Positions 54,915 to 63,608 of a DNA stretch of 64,000 nucleotides are shown piece after piece. How positions within the stretch are numbered: the stretch's first letter is position 1; every line of letters begins with the position of its first letter. The notes beneath the pieces are model-generated. The model was not told where the DNA came from and did not search any database. It saw nothing but the letters and a program-made list of their open reading frames with translations. Source of the DNA: a virus. A program made the translations under genes and the position numbers. The stretch covers positions 36,419-100,418 of IMG/VR virus record IMGVR_UViG_3300046532_001046, one strand, 5' to 3'.

Positions 54915-56582
54915 TTAGTCTTCTGTGGGAATACGGCGCTGGGCGAACCTCGCCCCGTATGCCCGTTGTATCAAGTTGTCTAACAACCCTGCGTCCGCAC
55001 CGGGGGCAGCAACGCCGGGGAGTACCCCACCATCTTCTTCCCCATTGGACGCTCCGCCGGGTGGTGCAGCCCCATCGGGGGGTAGCATTCCAGTGGCGGC
55101 AAAAACGGCCTGCATGATCTGGGCGTTGAACATCTCCAACGTGCCAGCATCCATAGCATCTTCCATCTGCTCCTCAAACACCTCTGCCATCTTCTCGTTC
55201 GGGAACTCTTCCCCGAGAATCTGGAGGGCTCCACGCTTAGACTCAAGGCCCAGAGCAAGTTTGGCTTGGATTTCGTTCAAGGAAATCAGTACGTCAACTG
55301 GCAAGGGATCAGGCCAGTGGACAGTGGTCATATAGGTGAGGGGGTCTGTGGGATCAAGTTCAATAGCGTTATCCTTCTCTGGCATTTCAGAGACAGACGC
55401 ATCGAACACCAGTAACTGAGGCTCAAAGATAGCAGCGGTACGGATAACCAGTTCGTTGACCTTCTGCAATCCCCTAGTGAAGTGTACCTTCTTCATAGTA
55501 TAGCGATTCATCATAGGCTGATACTGAATAGCCAATGCGACGCCGCTGGTATTGGAAATGGGCTGGGTCTGACCAAGTGCAGTTTCAGGCACACCAGTTA
55601 GTTCGTGCATCGTGCGCTTGATGTGCTGAATGTACTCAAGCGCACCTGACATCTCCCCCCGTGATTCAAGGTTGAAGACGTTGCTATCCTTGGGCAACCC
55701 AGCCCAAACCTTCTTAGGACCTCGTTCCAACTGACTCGCCTTGGCTCCGGTGATGATGGTAACCGGGGCAGCGTGGTAGTTGATGATGTCTGACACCTCT
55801 GCCATCTTCTCGTTCAACTCTCGGTTGAGCGGAATGATGTCCCAGATGTCACTCTGTCCCCACGGGGAGGACGAAATGGTGGTATTAGGAATGTGAACGA
55901 CAGGAATATGCCCAATGGCATTGGGGTAGGTGTCCACCAACTCGTCGTTGATGTACTGCTCCACGGTATCGTCAGTGATGATCTCGGTGAACGTGTAGAC
56001 CTGACGAGTACCCTCTGAAGCCGTCCCCCAGAACCGGTACTTCAACTTAAAGCGAAGTAGGCGGGTCCTGTCGTGTGGATGGTATTCTGGGAAGCAGTGG
56101 GCCGGATTAAGGGGGAGAATGCGAATCTTACCCGCAATAGGAATGCCAATGGGGTCCACGTAGGGCTCCTCATAGGCAACCTTGACGAAGCAATCCCCAG
56201 TGACAGATGCCAACTGGCCCATCTCCCACAGGGTGTGTTCCTTGTTGTTGTGCTGTTCCCACACCTTGTTGAGCAGATGGGGGATAATAGCGTTGTTCTG
56301 TTCCGGGGTGCGGAACTGTACGGCCTTACCAAAACAGAAGTTAGTGATGTAGTCCGACAGGGTGCGGACATAGTTCAGATAGAACTGGGACTCACCGAAC
56401 TCTCGGCGGTACGCCCAGTGGTGTCCGAGGTACCACGCCCACGCTGCTGAATAGCGATTCAGGCGTGGGCCGTGGACCTCAAACTCCTCATCGGCCAGTT
56501 CAACTAAGCCGAGCGGTGAGATTGCAACCGTTAGATCACTAGCCGAGGCCCTATAGGACGGAGACCAGAAATCAACAGCCAT
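54915..56582 (-). CDS. Portal protein
   Basis: The 555-residue protein has the SPP1/DUF1073-type portal look: WAWYLGHHWAYRREFGESQF, then FCFGKAVQFRTPEQNNAIIP. A Tyr/Phe-rich central region (TETIITDDTVEQYIN-type strands) and the long helix with LNREKMAEVSDIINYHAAP-like heptads follow. The C-terminus is Gly/Pro-rich (DGAAPPGGASNGEEDGGV). It forms the dodecameric DNA gate of the head. The gene lies upstream of scaffold and capsid in the usual order. Confidence 0.85.
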   Translation of the reverse strand: MAVDFWSPSYRASASDLTVAISPLGLVELADEEFEVHGPRLNRYSAAWAWYLGHHWAYRREFGESQFYLNYVRTLSDYITNFCFGKAVQFRTPEQNNAIIPHLLNKVWEQHNNKEHTLWEMGQLASVTGDCFVKVAYEEPYVDPIGIPIAGKIRILPLNPAHCFPEYHPHDRTRLLRFKLKYRFWGTASEGTRQVYTFTEIITDDTVEQYINDELVDTYPNAIGHIPVVHIPNTTISSSPWGQSDIWDIIPLNRELNEKMAEVSDIINYHAAPVTIITGAKASQLERGPKKVWAGLPKDSNVFNLESRGEMSGALEYIQHIKRTMHELTGVPETALGQTQPISNTSGVALAIQYQPMMNRYTMKKVHFTRGLQKVNELVIRTAAIFEPQLLVFDASVSEMPEKDNAIELDPTDPLTYMTTVHWPDPLPVDVLISLNEIQAKLALGLESKRGALQILGEEFPNEKMAEVFEEQMEDAMDAGTLEMFNAQIMQAVFAATGMLPPDGAAPPGGASNGEEDGGVLPGVAAPGADAGLLDNLIQRAYGARFAQRRIPTED

Positions 56583-56618
56583 AAAGGATCACACCTGAGG
56601 TAAGACTACGTAGCAACT

Positions 56619-56646
56619 ACTCAATACTATACACCATCTGTGGTGT
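56619..56646 (-). promoter_or_regulatory. Hairpin plus candidate -10 upstream of the portal gene
   Basis: The minus strand has ACACCA pairing with TGGTGT across CAGA, directly followed by ATAGTATTGAG. The ten bases TAGTATTGAG are the same as at the -10 of promoter P1, but no good -35 is seen 16-18 bases upstream. It may end the holin message or start the portal message; neither is proven. Confidence 0.3.
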
Positions 56647-56655
56647 CTGAGTAGG

Positions 56656-56862
56656 TCAGTCGGCCAATGAGGCCGTGCCCTTCGTCCCCAACTTGGAGGC
56701 CAAAGCGCCCTTCAATACTGAGATAGCGGCAGCAACACCCGCACCAGCCATCATCTTCCACTGATCAACACCAAGGTCAAACATTGAGTTGGAGGTCATG
56801 GCGCCGAGTGAGGCCTGAACAAATGTGGCTAGAACTCTCTCTACTAGATCCTTCGTAATCAT
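56656..56862 (-). CDS. r1t-like holin
   Basis: I start at ATG 56862 (68 residues). ATG 56871 is possible. The sequence follows the Phage_r1t_holin pattern: a Lys/Glu helix with KDLVERVLATFVQASLGAM, then an Asp-Gln-Trp turn (GVDQWKMMAGAGVAAAISVL) and a basic, Gly/Ser-rich end. Two membrane segments are expected. Such holins open the membrane for the endolysin. Here it is encoded alone in the head gene region, 19 kb from the M15 endolysin. Confidence 0.75.
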   Translation of the reverse strand: MITKDLVERVLATFVQASLGAMTSNSMFDLGVDQWKMMAGAGVAAAISVLKGALASKLGTKGTASLAD

Positions 56863-56891
56863 ATGCAACATTCCTTGATCGGAAATAGGAC

Positions 56892-56921
56892 TTGCTTTCC
56901 CATAGGGTCAGCGGCTACTAT
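56892..56921 (+). promoter_or_regulatory. Candidate plus-strand promoter for the lone rightward gene
   Basis: The plus strand has TTGCTT (56892-56897), an 18-base spacer and TACTAT (56916-56921), the same geometry as the minus-strand early promoters, although the spacer sequence is different. A perfect TATAAT on the minus strand (56920-56925) overlaps it and could serve the holin, so the gap may be a divergent promoter region. Confidence 0.5.
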
Positions 56922-56955
56922 TATACATGAGCCAGATGAACCAAGGAGCGAAACC

Positions 56956-57204
56956 ATGCCCGGAACGGAAAGTACGGTAGTGACTGATCCCCTAGAAACA
57001 TACCCTGATCAGGCACTTATCGCCAAAATATCGACTGACCTTGTCAACAAGTTTCAGTACGGATGGCTGGAACACTACTTTGAGGTGTTCCTCTCCGACA
57101 CGGTGGAGCGGTTGGTCGTTGACCACAACAAGGTCCTAAAGGGGATCGCTGAAGACCTGACTGTGGCTGTGCTGGTCTACCTGACCAACAACAAGTTGAT
57201 CTAG
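56956..57204 (+). CDS. Only rightward gene; small hypothetical protein, 82 aa
   Basis: I start at ATG 56956, eight bases after AGGAG. The longer frame has no ribosome site. The product begins MPGTESTVVTDPLETYPDQA and continues as amphipathic helices (LIAKISTDLVNKFQYGWLEH, then LVVDHNKVLKGIAEDLTVAV). No family is recognised. Orientation, its own promoter, and its insertion between two late operons mark it as a possible moron, control or exclusion gene. Its TAG shares the tetranucleotide CTAG with the stop of the convergent gene. Confidence 0.7.
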   Translation: MPGTESTVVTDPLETYPDQALIAKISTDLVNKFQYGWLEHYFEVFLSDTVERLVVDHNKVLKGIAEDLTVAVLVYLTNNKLI

Positions 57205-57800
57205 GTACCGCCGAACATCCAGCCGCGCTGGTTGTCGGACTCGCGCTCCACAATAGGCTGGTCGGTGTCTAGGGGGTCTCTGCTGCTCTCCCACCGATCA
57301 GCCTCACCTTCTACAAGCACATGCCCCGGAGCAATGTTCTTCGGGTGATTGGGGTTGTACTCAGTGGTGAAGTTTGAGCGTTGGAACGAAGCGATCTGGT
57401 TGTTCTCTTTCGCAAAGGTGCGTGAGTCACTAAACCCATCTGGCGATTCAGGGAACTTACGAGATACATCCAAGTAAGCCTCTCCTTCACTCCAGCCCCC
57501 AACTAGAGAGTCCAATCCAGTTAGAGCGTCCAGATGCTTCGGTGAGTTGATGTACGTGGCTAACTGCTCCTTGCCGAATGACTCAAGGGCGTGCTTCTGC
57601 TCGTGGCCCTCTTTTGAAACAAAGACACCCACCTCAGGACGCTCTCCGGTGCGGGGATCAACCGATAGCCCCCCCTCCTCGTGCATCTCCCGAACGACCT
57701 CGTCTGGGTTGATGCGCTCATAGACTGCTGGACCACTCATGTCCACCGGGTCATTGGTGGATAGGTCAGTGGGGGTATCAGACATACCCAAGTGTACCAT
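57201..57800 (-). CDS. Hypothetical protein convergent to the rightward gene
   Basis: The 199-residue protein starts at ATG 57800 (TAATG overlap). ATG 57785 is an alternative. It is hydrophilic and acidic, with VVREMHEEGGLSVDPRTGER and VGVFVSKEGHEQKHALESFG as the best-ordered parts. No motif is recognised. Its stop codon overlaps that of the rightward gene. Confidence 0.6.
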   Translation of the reverse strand: MVHLGMSDTPTDLSTNDPVDMSGPAVYERINPDEVVREMHEEGGLSVDPRTGERPEVGVFVSKEGHEQKHALESFGKEQLATYINSPKHLDALTGLDSLVGGWSEGEAYLDVSRKFPESPDGFSDSRTFAKENNQIASFQRSNFTTEYNPNHPKNIAPGHVLVEGEADRWESSRDPLDTDQPIVERESDNQRGWMFGGT

Positions 57801-58951
57801 TACTTACAGTACTCTTTATCCCTGTACATGGCCCAACCATCACGAATCGTCACCATCTCAAGGTTGAACCTGCCGTCCCCCTCTTCGTACTGAACCACGC
57901 AGAGGCCCTGTTGCCAGTTCTCGTGTCTCATCAAGGGCCTGCCGTCTAAGTCGGTGCCCCCCCTAGTGGATGGCACCGCTCCGTCGATTCTAGCCAAGCA
58001 GCCGGGTGACGCTGCGACGACAGTCCGAGGACCGTCATAGTCTTCCCGAGTCATCTCTGCCCACTCACGACGATGTATATGTCCATAGAGTACCGATACC
58101 TTCTCACGGTTCAGGTAGGCATGAGCGGTACTACCATTAGACCTGACCATGTCGCCGTGGATGACCTTGATGTGCTCATTGATCCACACACAGGAAGCGG
58201 GGTACCCAGCAAGGTACTCAATGTCGAAGTCGTCCAACCTGCACAGGCCGGGGACACTTAGAACCGGCCAACTTTCTGGGCGAGAACCGACACGGATACC
58301 GAAGGCTGCGGCAGCGTTGTCCAACATGAAGTTGGTCAGCCTCTCCTCGTGATTGCCCGCCAACCACTTGATCTCAGCATGGGGAGCAGCAGCCCTCAAC
58401 TGGGCGCAAATCTCTGTGGCCCGGTCCACCGATGCTTGGGTGGTCTGTTGGAAGGCTGGAGCCAGACGGTATTTACCCAACTCTGGGAGGTCCAGATTGT
58501 CTCCGACCAGCACCAGCAACTCGGGCTTGATGTCGGAGACCATTGCCACAGCCAACGCTATGGCCTCCTCGTCGTGAGTTCCCTCCAGTTCCCCATCCTT
58601 GTTTCGGAAGTACCCGATCTGCATGTCGGGTAGTACGACACAGGTCTTTAACGCCGTCTTCTTTTTGGTGGGGGTAGCACCCTTGGGAAGTTTGATGATG
58701 GGTCCGGGGTGGATGACGGGCCACTCCGGGCCCGCTTCCCACGATGGCGAAATCTGAATACCAACCAGATCATGTATCTGAGCCTCACCATCGGCGTCCT
58801 TCGTTAGAGACTGGTACAGGGACACCTTCTTGATGTCCCCAATCTCCTCTAAGTCTATATTATGCCGATCCAATAGGTCGGCCAGTTTGCCTAGGGCCTG
58901 CTTGGGTGGTCCGTTGCTCAAGCGTTTAGATAGTTCGCTGGCCGTACTCAC
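57800..58951 (-). CDS. Calcineurin-like metallophosphoesterase
   Basis: The 383-residue protein has an N-terminal helical region of about 100 residues and a metallophosphoesterase domain with PDMQIG (Asp 109; the usual His is replaced by Gln), GDNLD at 150-154, GNHEE at 199-203, HGD at 265-267 and GHIH at 290-293. The missing His in motif I may lower the affinity for one metal. Phage enzymes of this type are widespread near terminase and portal genes. Their substrate is unknown; a nuclease or phosphatase role is possible. The first 60 residues may bind DNA. Confidence 0.8.
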   Translation of the reverse strand: MSTASELSKRLSNGPPKQALGKLADLLDRHNIDLEEIGDIKKVSLYQSLTKDADGEAQIHDLVGIQISPSWEAGPEWPVIHPGPIIKLPKGATPTKKKTALKTCVVLPDMQIGYFRNKDGELEGTHDEEAIALAVAMVSDIKPELLVLVGDNLDLPELGKYRLAPAFQQTTQASVDRATEICAQLRAAAPHAEIKWLAGNHEERLTNFMLDNAAAAFGIRVGSRPESWPVLSVPGLCRLDDFDIEYLAGYPASCVWINEHIKVIHGDMVRSNGSTAHAYLNREKVSVLYGHIHRREWAEMTREDYDGPRTVVAASPGCLARIDGAVPSTRGGTDLDGRPLMRHENWQQGLCVVQYEEGDGRFNLEMVTIRDGWAMYRDKEYCK

Positions 58952-59244
58952 TGGAGTTCACCAGCGGCGTAGCAGCCACACGCCTCTCGCAAATGACGTT
59001 GAACCGTCGCTGCCGAGATGCTGTACCCCTGACTGGTAAGCACTGTCGCCAGCCATGCTGTGGAATAGACCTTACGTTGTCCATTGTTAAGATCGGATCT
59101 GATCTTATCCAACGCCTTATTCAGGGCTGTCTGCTCTTCCTCCTCCAGCCCATCGCTGAGACGAGCAAACAGGCAGTCACGGGGTCGGGGACTACGAAGA
59201 GGGGTCTCTAGGGCTTCTACAAGGGTCACGGGCTGGGCGTCCAT
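58948..59244 (-). CDS. Helix-turn-helix protein, small terminase candidate
   Basis: The 98-residue protein begins at ATG 59244, or at TTG 59247, which is better spaced from GGAG. Residues 60-90 (STAWLATVLTSQGYSISAAT, then VQRHLREACGC) form a typical DNA-binding helix-turn-helix, and the first half is helical and acidic. Small, HTH-bearing proteins near the large terminase can be small terminase subunits, but the gene here is 2 kb downstream of the large subunit, so a transcription factor is equally possible. Confidence 0.6.
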   Translation of the reverse strand: MDAQPVTLVEALETPLRSPRPRDCLFARLSDGLEEEEQTALNKALDKIRSDLNNGQRKVYSTAWLATVLTSQGYSISAATVQRHLREACGCYAAGELQ

Positions 59245-59307
59245 CAAGGCAAGTACTCCTTCTGCTACTACTCATGTTACACGACACAACACCTTCAGGT
59301 GAGCACT

Positions 59308-59568
59308 TCACTTCTTGGCGGGTGTCTTCTTCTTTCGGAGGGCCTTGGTAGGCGTCGTATGCCACTCCAAGTGGTTGCTCAACAACTCACCATTCTTATC
59401 CACAGACCCCTTGAGGCCCTCAAGGGCACGAGAGACGACAGAGAGTTTCTTGACGACATCGGCGTGGTCCCGACGGTTCTCACTACGAAGGCTACGTAGC
59501 AGGACTCCCAGTACACCAAAGGTACCAGTGACCAGTGCCGCCACGACGAGTCCCCATGCTTCGGTCAT
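59308..59568 (-). CDS. DUF2746-like small membrane protein
   Basis: The 86-residue protein has one membrane segment near residues 5-24 (WGLVVAALVTGTFGVLGVLL), then a charged coiled coil (RDHADVVKKLSVVSRALEGL) and a Lys-rich tail (RKKKTPAKK). This matches the DUF2746 type of actinophage proteins with one anchor and a cytoplasmic coil. It may aid lysis or virion assembly. Its role is not known. Confidence 0.6.
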   Translation of the reverse strand: MTEAWGLVVAALVTGTFGVLGVLLRSLRSENRRDHADVVKKLSVVSRALEGLKGSVDKNGELLSNHLEWHTTPTKALRKKKTPAKK

Positions 59569-60884
59569 CAGGCCCTCGCAAACCCCGGCAACTGCGGGGT
59601 GCTCTTGCTGTCAGACTCCCCCGCCCTTGCCTCTGATTGTTCAAGGTTAAACGCGCTGTCAGCCCCTGCCTGAACTCGGCCCTCAGTCCACGCCACTTCC
59701 TGAGCCATCACCGCTGGCATAGCGATGTTCTCTCCAAACTGGTTGAACGAAACAGGCCCCATCTTGGCGGCGGCACGTCTGGTAGCCATGTTCTGAATGG
59801 CATGGATCACATCATCAGGTCTGATGTTGTCAGCATGGCCTATGTCCTCCTGAAGAATACCTAGATCGGTCTTATTCAAGCGGGCTGGGTCCTGAGGGGC
59901 TGACTTGTCCACCAAGCGTTTAGCAGGCTTGGCACTCGCCCCTCCTACGTCTGTGTACTTCAGGGGTTGACCAGTACCAATGGCTTGCATCCACGTATCT
60001 TCAGCAGTAGTTCTGTCAGGTGACATCATGGATTCTCGTGGGTAATCCCCCGGTTCAGCCTTGTCAAACATCAACATGCCTTGGTTGGGGTCACCGTGGA
60101 CCATGTGGTGGGAGGCCCCCATATAATCCAAGTGTTCAGGCGTATCAGGTACAGCATCTCTAATACCCAACTGGTACGACTTTGTTTTAGCACCACGATT
60201 CACTTGCTCAGGAGGAACTTCCCCTCGCAACGCACCAATAGCCCTCGCTTGGTTCTGCACGGTGCTACCACCAATGTTGGTTGTAGCCAACTGGTCAGTA
60301 GTGGCGTCAGCCACAGTTAACCTCTGTCCGGGGGTAGTGCCTGCTCGGTCATAGGTCTTGGGTTGAAACTCATCCTTGACCTGTACTACTGTCTGCTCAG
60401 AACCTAGCGCAGAATGAATACTCCTAAGATTGGGAATCTCATCTGCTTTGGGGTCAGATTGGGGACTCAGTCCTGCTGAAGCCGCAGACGCCACGTCAAT
60501 AGATGTTCCGGGGGTTGCATCACGGACATCGCTGTGGTGCCCAAAGTACCAGCCAGCCCCTCGTAGGTTAGCGCCCGCTTCCTGAGCACGTACAACAGCG
60601 GACTTGATCAAGTTCGCCCGATTATTGCTCATCCTCTCAACCGTCCACGGGTTGTCCTTGACAACCGGGGCTATCCGTTTAAGGGTAGCCTCTTGGCGAG
60701 CAGCCTTGAGCCTTCCAGCAGGCGTGGACGACGACAGTTTCCTACGACTTGCTTCTTCGATATTAGGTATTAACCGACTAGTTACAGTCGCCCCATACTC
60801 TTTATGGGAGTCCCGTGCTTTCTTAAGACTCTTTTTGGGGAGATCCTCGGCCATCAGAGGGTACTCGTTGTCCCTCCAGACCAT
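59568..60884 (-). CDS. Large hypothetical protein of the packaging region
   Basis: The 438-residue protein is Ala/Arg/Ser-rich. It has a mixed N-terminus (ARDSHKEYGATVTSRLIPNI), a conserved-looking block (RAQEAGANLRGAGWYFGHHS, the WYF element recurs in actinophage proteins of unknown function), and an acidic central part. It lies between two small genes in the terminase region and may be an internal virion protein. No active site is visible. Confidence 0.6.
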   Translation of the reverse strand: MVWRDNEYPLMAEDLPKKSLKKARDSHKEYGATVTSRLIPNIEEASRRKLSSSTPAGRLKAARQEATLKRIAPVVKDNPWTVERMSNNRANLIKSAVVRAQEAGANLRGAGWYFGHHSDVRDATPGTSIDVASAASAGLSPQSDPKADEIPNLRSIHSALGSEQTVVQVKDEFQPKTYDRAGTTPGQRLTVADATTDQLATTNIGGSTVQNQARAIGALRGEVPPEQVNRGAKTKSYQLGIRDAVPDTPEHLDYMGASHHMVHGDPNQGMLMFDKAEPGDYPRESMMSPDRTTAEDTWMQAIGTGQPLKYTDVGGASAKPAKRLVDKSAPQDPARLNKTDLGILQEDIGHADNIRPDDVIHAIQNMATRRAAAKMGPVSFNQFGENIAMPAVMAQEVAWTEGRVQAGADSAFNLEQSEARAGESDSKSTPQLPGFARA

Positions 60885-60911
60885 GATCTACCTCCCCAGT
60901 GTCAGAGAGGG

Positions 60912-61346
60912 TCAGTCGTTGACGCGAACAGCGCTCGGTCGGTTCATGTGTGCGCCAGAGTTGAAGGAACGCTCAAACTTGGGCATTCCATCTCCAGCCA
61001 CGACACCCTGAACGAACTCTCCAAGGACCGACGGAGCCTCAATCCAAGAGGCAGAGCCGACGTGGGCACGTTCTGCCATCGTCTGCTCGGCGGGCTTGTA
61101 GAACATCGCCGGGTTGTTGTGGTTAGCGCGACCGGGGGCCGAGGAGCCGTCCACCTGAGCGCCAACAGCGAAGTCATTGGGCACGTCAGTATCGGTAGCG
61201 ACACCCTCTTCAAAGCGAAGCGGGCCACGCTGCATCGGGATGTCGGGTCCGAGAACACGCTCAAACCCGTGGCTACCAACCTCGGGTCCGCGTTCAGGGA
61301 ACTGCGCTGCGGGAGCGATTGTTGAGTTTACTGCATTAAGAGCCAT
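60912..61346 (-). CDS. Putative virion-associated protein
   Basis: The 144-residue protein is Gly/Pro/Asn-rich with MALNAVNSTIAPAAQFPERG at the start and segments such as GVATDTDVPNDFAVGAQVDG. It lacks hydrophobic segments and motifs. A strong Shine-Dalgarno (GGAGGA) precedes ATG 61346, so it is probably translated at a high rate, as structural proteins are. Confidence 0.6.
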   Translation of the reverse strand: MALNAVNSTIAPAAQFPERGPEVGSHGFERVLGPDIPMQRGPLRFEEGVATDTDVPNDFAVGAQVDGSSAPGRANHNNPAMFYKPAEQTMAERAHVGSASWIEAPSVLGEFVQGVVAGDGMPKFERSFNSGAHMNRPSAVRVND

Positions 61347-61393
61347 GAAATCCTCCGGGGAATACGGGTAGGTACCTGACCTCTATAATACCA

Positions 61394-62971
61394 CTAAACG
61401 AAGAATGGGTTTTCAGCAACGGATACAGTTGGCATGACATCGTGTACTGTGAGACAGCAGGCCAAGGCTAGGCTGTCTGGGTAGTCATCGAAAGCCCCCC
61501 GTTCCTCAGGGGCTTCAGCAAGCAGATAGGGTCCTCGGTTAATCCGTTCTAGGTCTACCATCTGCTGGTTAAACTTCTTCCAACGCCGGGTTCTCTTAGC
61601 CTTTGAGTGCCCCGGAATGACCAGTTGGTCTCGCTGAATCAACTCGGTTAGGTGTACCCAACGCTCATTCTGTGCTTTTGAGTCTGAAGAAAGCCCCAAC
61701 ACTTCTATGTCTGGCAGAAGCAGGGCCAGACGCTCGGACACGGCTCCCCCCACGCCTTGGGCGTCAATCCCGACACGCAGAACGTCATAGTTACGCACGA
61801 AGTCCACGAGTTTGAAGTACTGAGACTCCCAGTCCGTATCATGTATTTCCAGCCAGTTCAGGACCCGATGCTCAAAGAACCCCAAACCATCGGGGTGATC
61901 CCAGTCAACCCACACAGCCGTGGCGACTGTGGAATCGTTGGACCGAGCCACGTCGATGCCAATGACAATGGGAGTACGCCACCACTCTGGAACCAGTTGC
62001 ATGGAGGTGTCATACAGACGGTCCAGACGCTCCTCAGTGACGAACATCCCCTTCTCAAGCATCCAGTGGTTGAGGTAGGACATGCGAAACTCGTCTGAGT
62101 CCTCCCCAATACGCACCTTCTCCTTTCTAATGAACTTGCCGTAGTTCTCGTTGTACTTAGCCGCTACGGTCCAGTCATACTCAAAGTGAGACGTGCGCTG
62201 CCCACGCTTCTTGTTGATGTCCCGACGTTTATTAAACTGAATCATCTTGTAGAAGTACGACTTGTTACGAGTAGCAGTACCAGTTAGAGCAATGGTGCCA
62301 TTGTTGAACGCCAACATGGGCTTGATTGACTTGGCAATCACAAACTCGTCGGCTCCCTGCGCCTCATCCACAACAGCGAAGTGGTACGTCTTCGACTCAA
62401 TCTTGGCCTTGGGGTTGCAAGTCTGCATCCGACAGAGTGACCCGGAGTTCTTCAGCGAGACAATCTTGCCCTTACCTCGTGCTCCACCTGACGAAGCCTT
62501 GTCGTCAATCTCCGGGTCAAGCAGGAACTCCAAGGCATGATCACTGGTTAGCCGGGAAACAATACGACTAAACACGGTGTCCGCCTGATCTTCAGTGGGA
62601 GCAAACACCCCGCACCAGAAACCCTTGCTGAACTTAGACAGCCACACGGGATAAATCTTGGACAGTTTGGGAAGAATAACCATCATGGAGGCAATGACGT
62701 TGGACAACACCTCTGATTTGCCACTCTGGCGGGTGGCTATGAGGGTCAGTTCTTCACCGTCTCCGACAACAACAGACTCAATGAACCTGTAGGCTATGGG
62801 AATCTGATAAGGGAAGAACTCTACACCACAGAACTCCTCTGTGAACAATACTAACTTCTTAACCAACTCAGAGACAAACTCATTGGATGCTTCATCCAGT
62901 TCAACATCAATGTCCAACTCGGGGATGTCATCAAAGCCCGCCTGTTCCTCAGTTTCGGTAGCGACACTCAT
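61394..62971 (-). CDS. Terminase large subunit
   Basis: The 525-residue protein has a Walker A-like ATRQSGKS at 79-86, Walker B with catalytic Glu in HFAVVDEA at 198-204, and the motif III TALTGTATR. The nuclease has acidic residues in GIDVARSND (Asp 340), GIDAQ (Asp 403) and YPDSLALA (Asp 499). It cuts concatemers and pumps DNA into the head with ATP. The N-terminus is acidic. Gene order terminase, small genes, portal, scaffold, capsid is common. Confidence 0.92.
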   Translation of the reverse strand: MSVATETEEQAGFDDIPELDIDVELDEASNEFVSELVKKLVLFTEEFCGVEFFPYQIPIAYRFIESVVVGDGEELTLIATRQSGKSEVLSNVIASMMVILPKLSKIYPVWLSKFSKGFWCGVFAPTEDQADTVFSRIVSRLTSDHALEFLLDPEIDDKASSGGARGKGKIVSLKNSGSLCRMQTCNPKAKIESKTYHFAVVDEAQGADEFVIAKSIKPMLAFNNGTIALTGTATRNKSYFYKMIQFNKRRDINKKRGQRTSHFEYDWTVAAKYNENYGKFIRKEKVRIGEDSDEFRMSYLNHWMLEKGMFVTEERLDRLYDTSMQLVPEWWRTPIVIGIDVARSNDSTVATAVWVDWDHPDGLGFFEHRVLNWLEIHDTDWESQYFKLVDFVRNYDVLRVGIDAQGVGGAVSERLALLLPDIEVLGLSSDSKAQNERWVHLTELIQRDQLVIPGHSKAKRTRRWKKFNQQMVDLERINRGPYLLAEAPEERGAFDDYPDSLALACCLTVHDVMPTVSVAENPFFV

Positions 62972-63204
62972 TAGTCCCGCTCCACTAGTTCATCCCACAT
63001 AGCGGCAAGCATCTCTACTCGGGCGGTAACATCGTCACCACCATAGGAGTGGTTTCTCCACCTATCAAACGCCTCACCAAGGTGCATGATCTCTAGGTCC
63101 ATCCAGTCCTTTAGATCCGACGTGGTCATCTTGGTAACACGCGCAGGGCGATCAAAGGTAGCGACGGCATGGGTCTTACTGTCACCCCAAAACTTCAGTG
63201 CCAC
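62971..63204 (-). CDS. Small hypothetical protein upstream of terminase
   Basis: The 77-residue protein starts at ATG 63204 and includes TTSDLKDWMDLEIMHLGEAF and GDDVTARVEMLAAMWDELVE, all helical and acidic. It overlaps the terminase start by one base. A terminase-associated role is conceivable but unsupported by motif. Confidence 0.65.
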   Translation of the reverse strand: MALKFWGDSKTHAVATFDRPARVTKMTTSDLKDWMDLEIMHLGEAFDRWRNHSYGGDDVTARVEMLAAMWDELVERD

Positions 63205-63608
63205 TCTCTAATCTCCTTTGGGTTACTGGAAAGTCTCCTACCCACCAACGAGTGGAGTAGTCCCTCTTCCTTTGTGTAGTGCTCAGAAGGCTTGCAGATC
63301 CCGACCTGAAAGGTCCGATACGGGACCACAGCCTGAATCCCACGACCAGTCCTCCACGGGTAGTCGGTTTCCCTCATAAAGGAACTCTGTATCCCGATCT
63401 TCTTTACGTCCGTCTGGCGTGTCAACCAGTACACAGGCCCCACCCCTTGTACTAGGTCCAGTGTGTTTCTCAGTACTAGCCACCAACAGATCATACCAGC
63501 CACACCAGTGCTGAGGAGCCACCACCCTCGCATAAAGGGAAGTGCAGGGAGTAGCAAGGCCCCCAGAGCCAGAGGGGAGTACCCTAGGACCCTACTTCTT
63601 AAGTTCAT
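63195..63608 (-). CDS. Membrane protein with two N-terminal spans
   Basis: The 137-residue protein has hydrophobic segments near 12-30 (PLALGALLLPALPFMRGWWL) and 33-50 (STGVAGMICWWLVLRNTLDL), then a soluble domain with WLTRQTDVKKIGIQ and PYRTFQVGICKP. It may insert in the host membrane. No family is recognised. It overlaps its neighbours by 10 and 17 bases. Confidence 0.6.
   Translation of the reverse strand: MNLRSRVLGYSPLALGALLLPALPFMRGWWLLSTGVAGMICWWLVLRNTLDLVQGVGPVYWLTRQTDVKKIGIQSSFMRETDYPWRTGRGIQAVVPYRTFQVGICKPSEHYTKEEGLLHSLVGRRLSSNPKEIREWH

Noticed and set aside
61347-61393. Promoter with TATTAT in the gap before the virion-associated gene
   Set aside because: No -35 is found at 16-18 bases; the nearest TTGCTG is 23 bases away.
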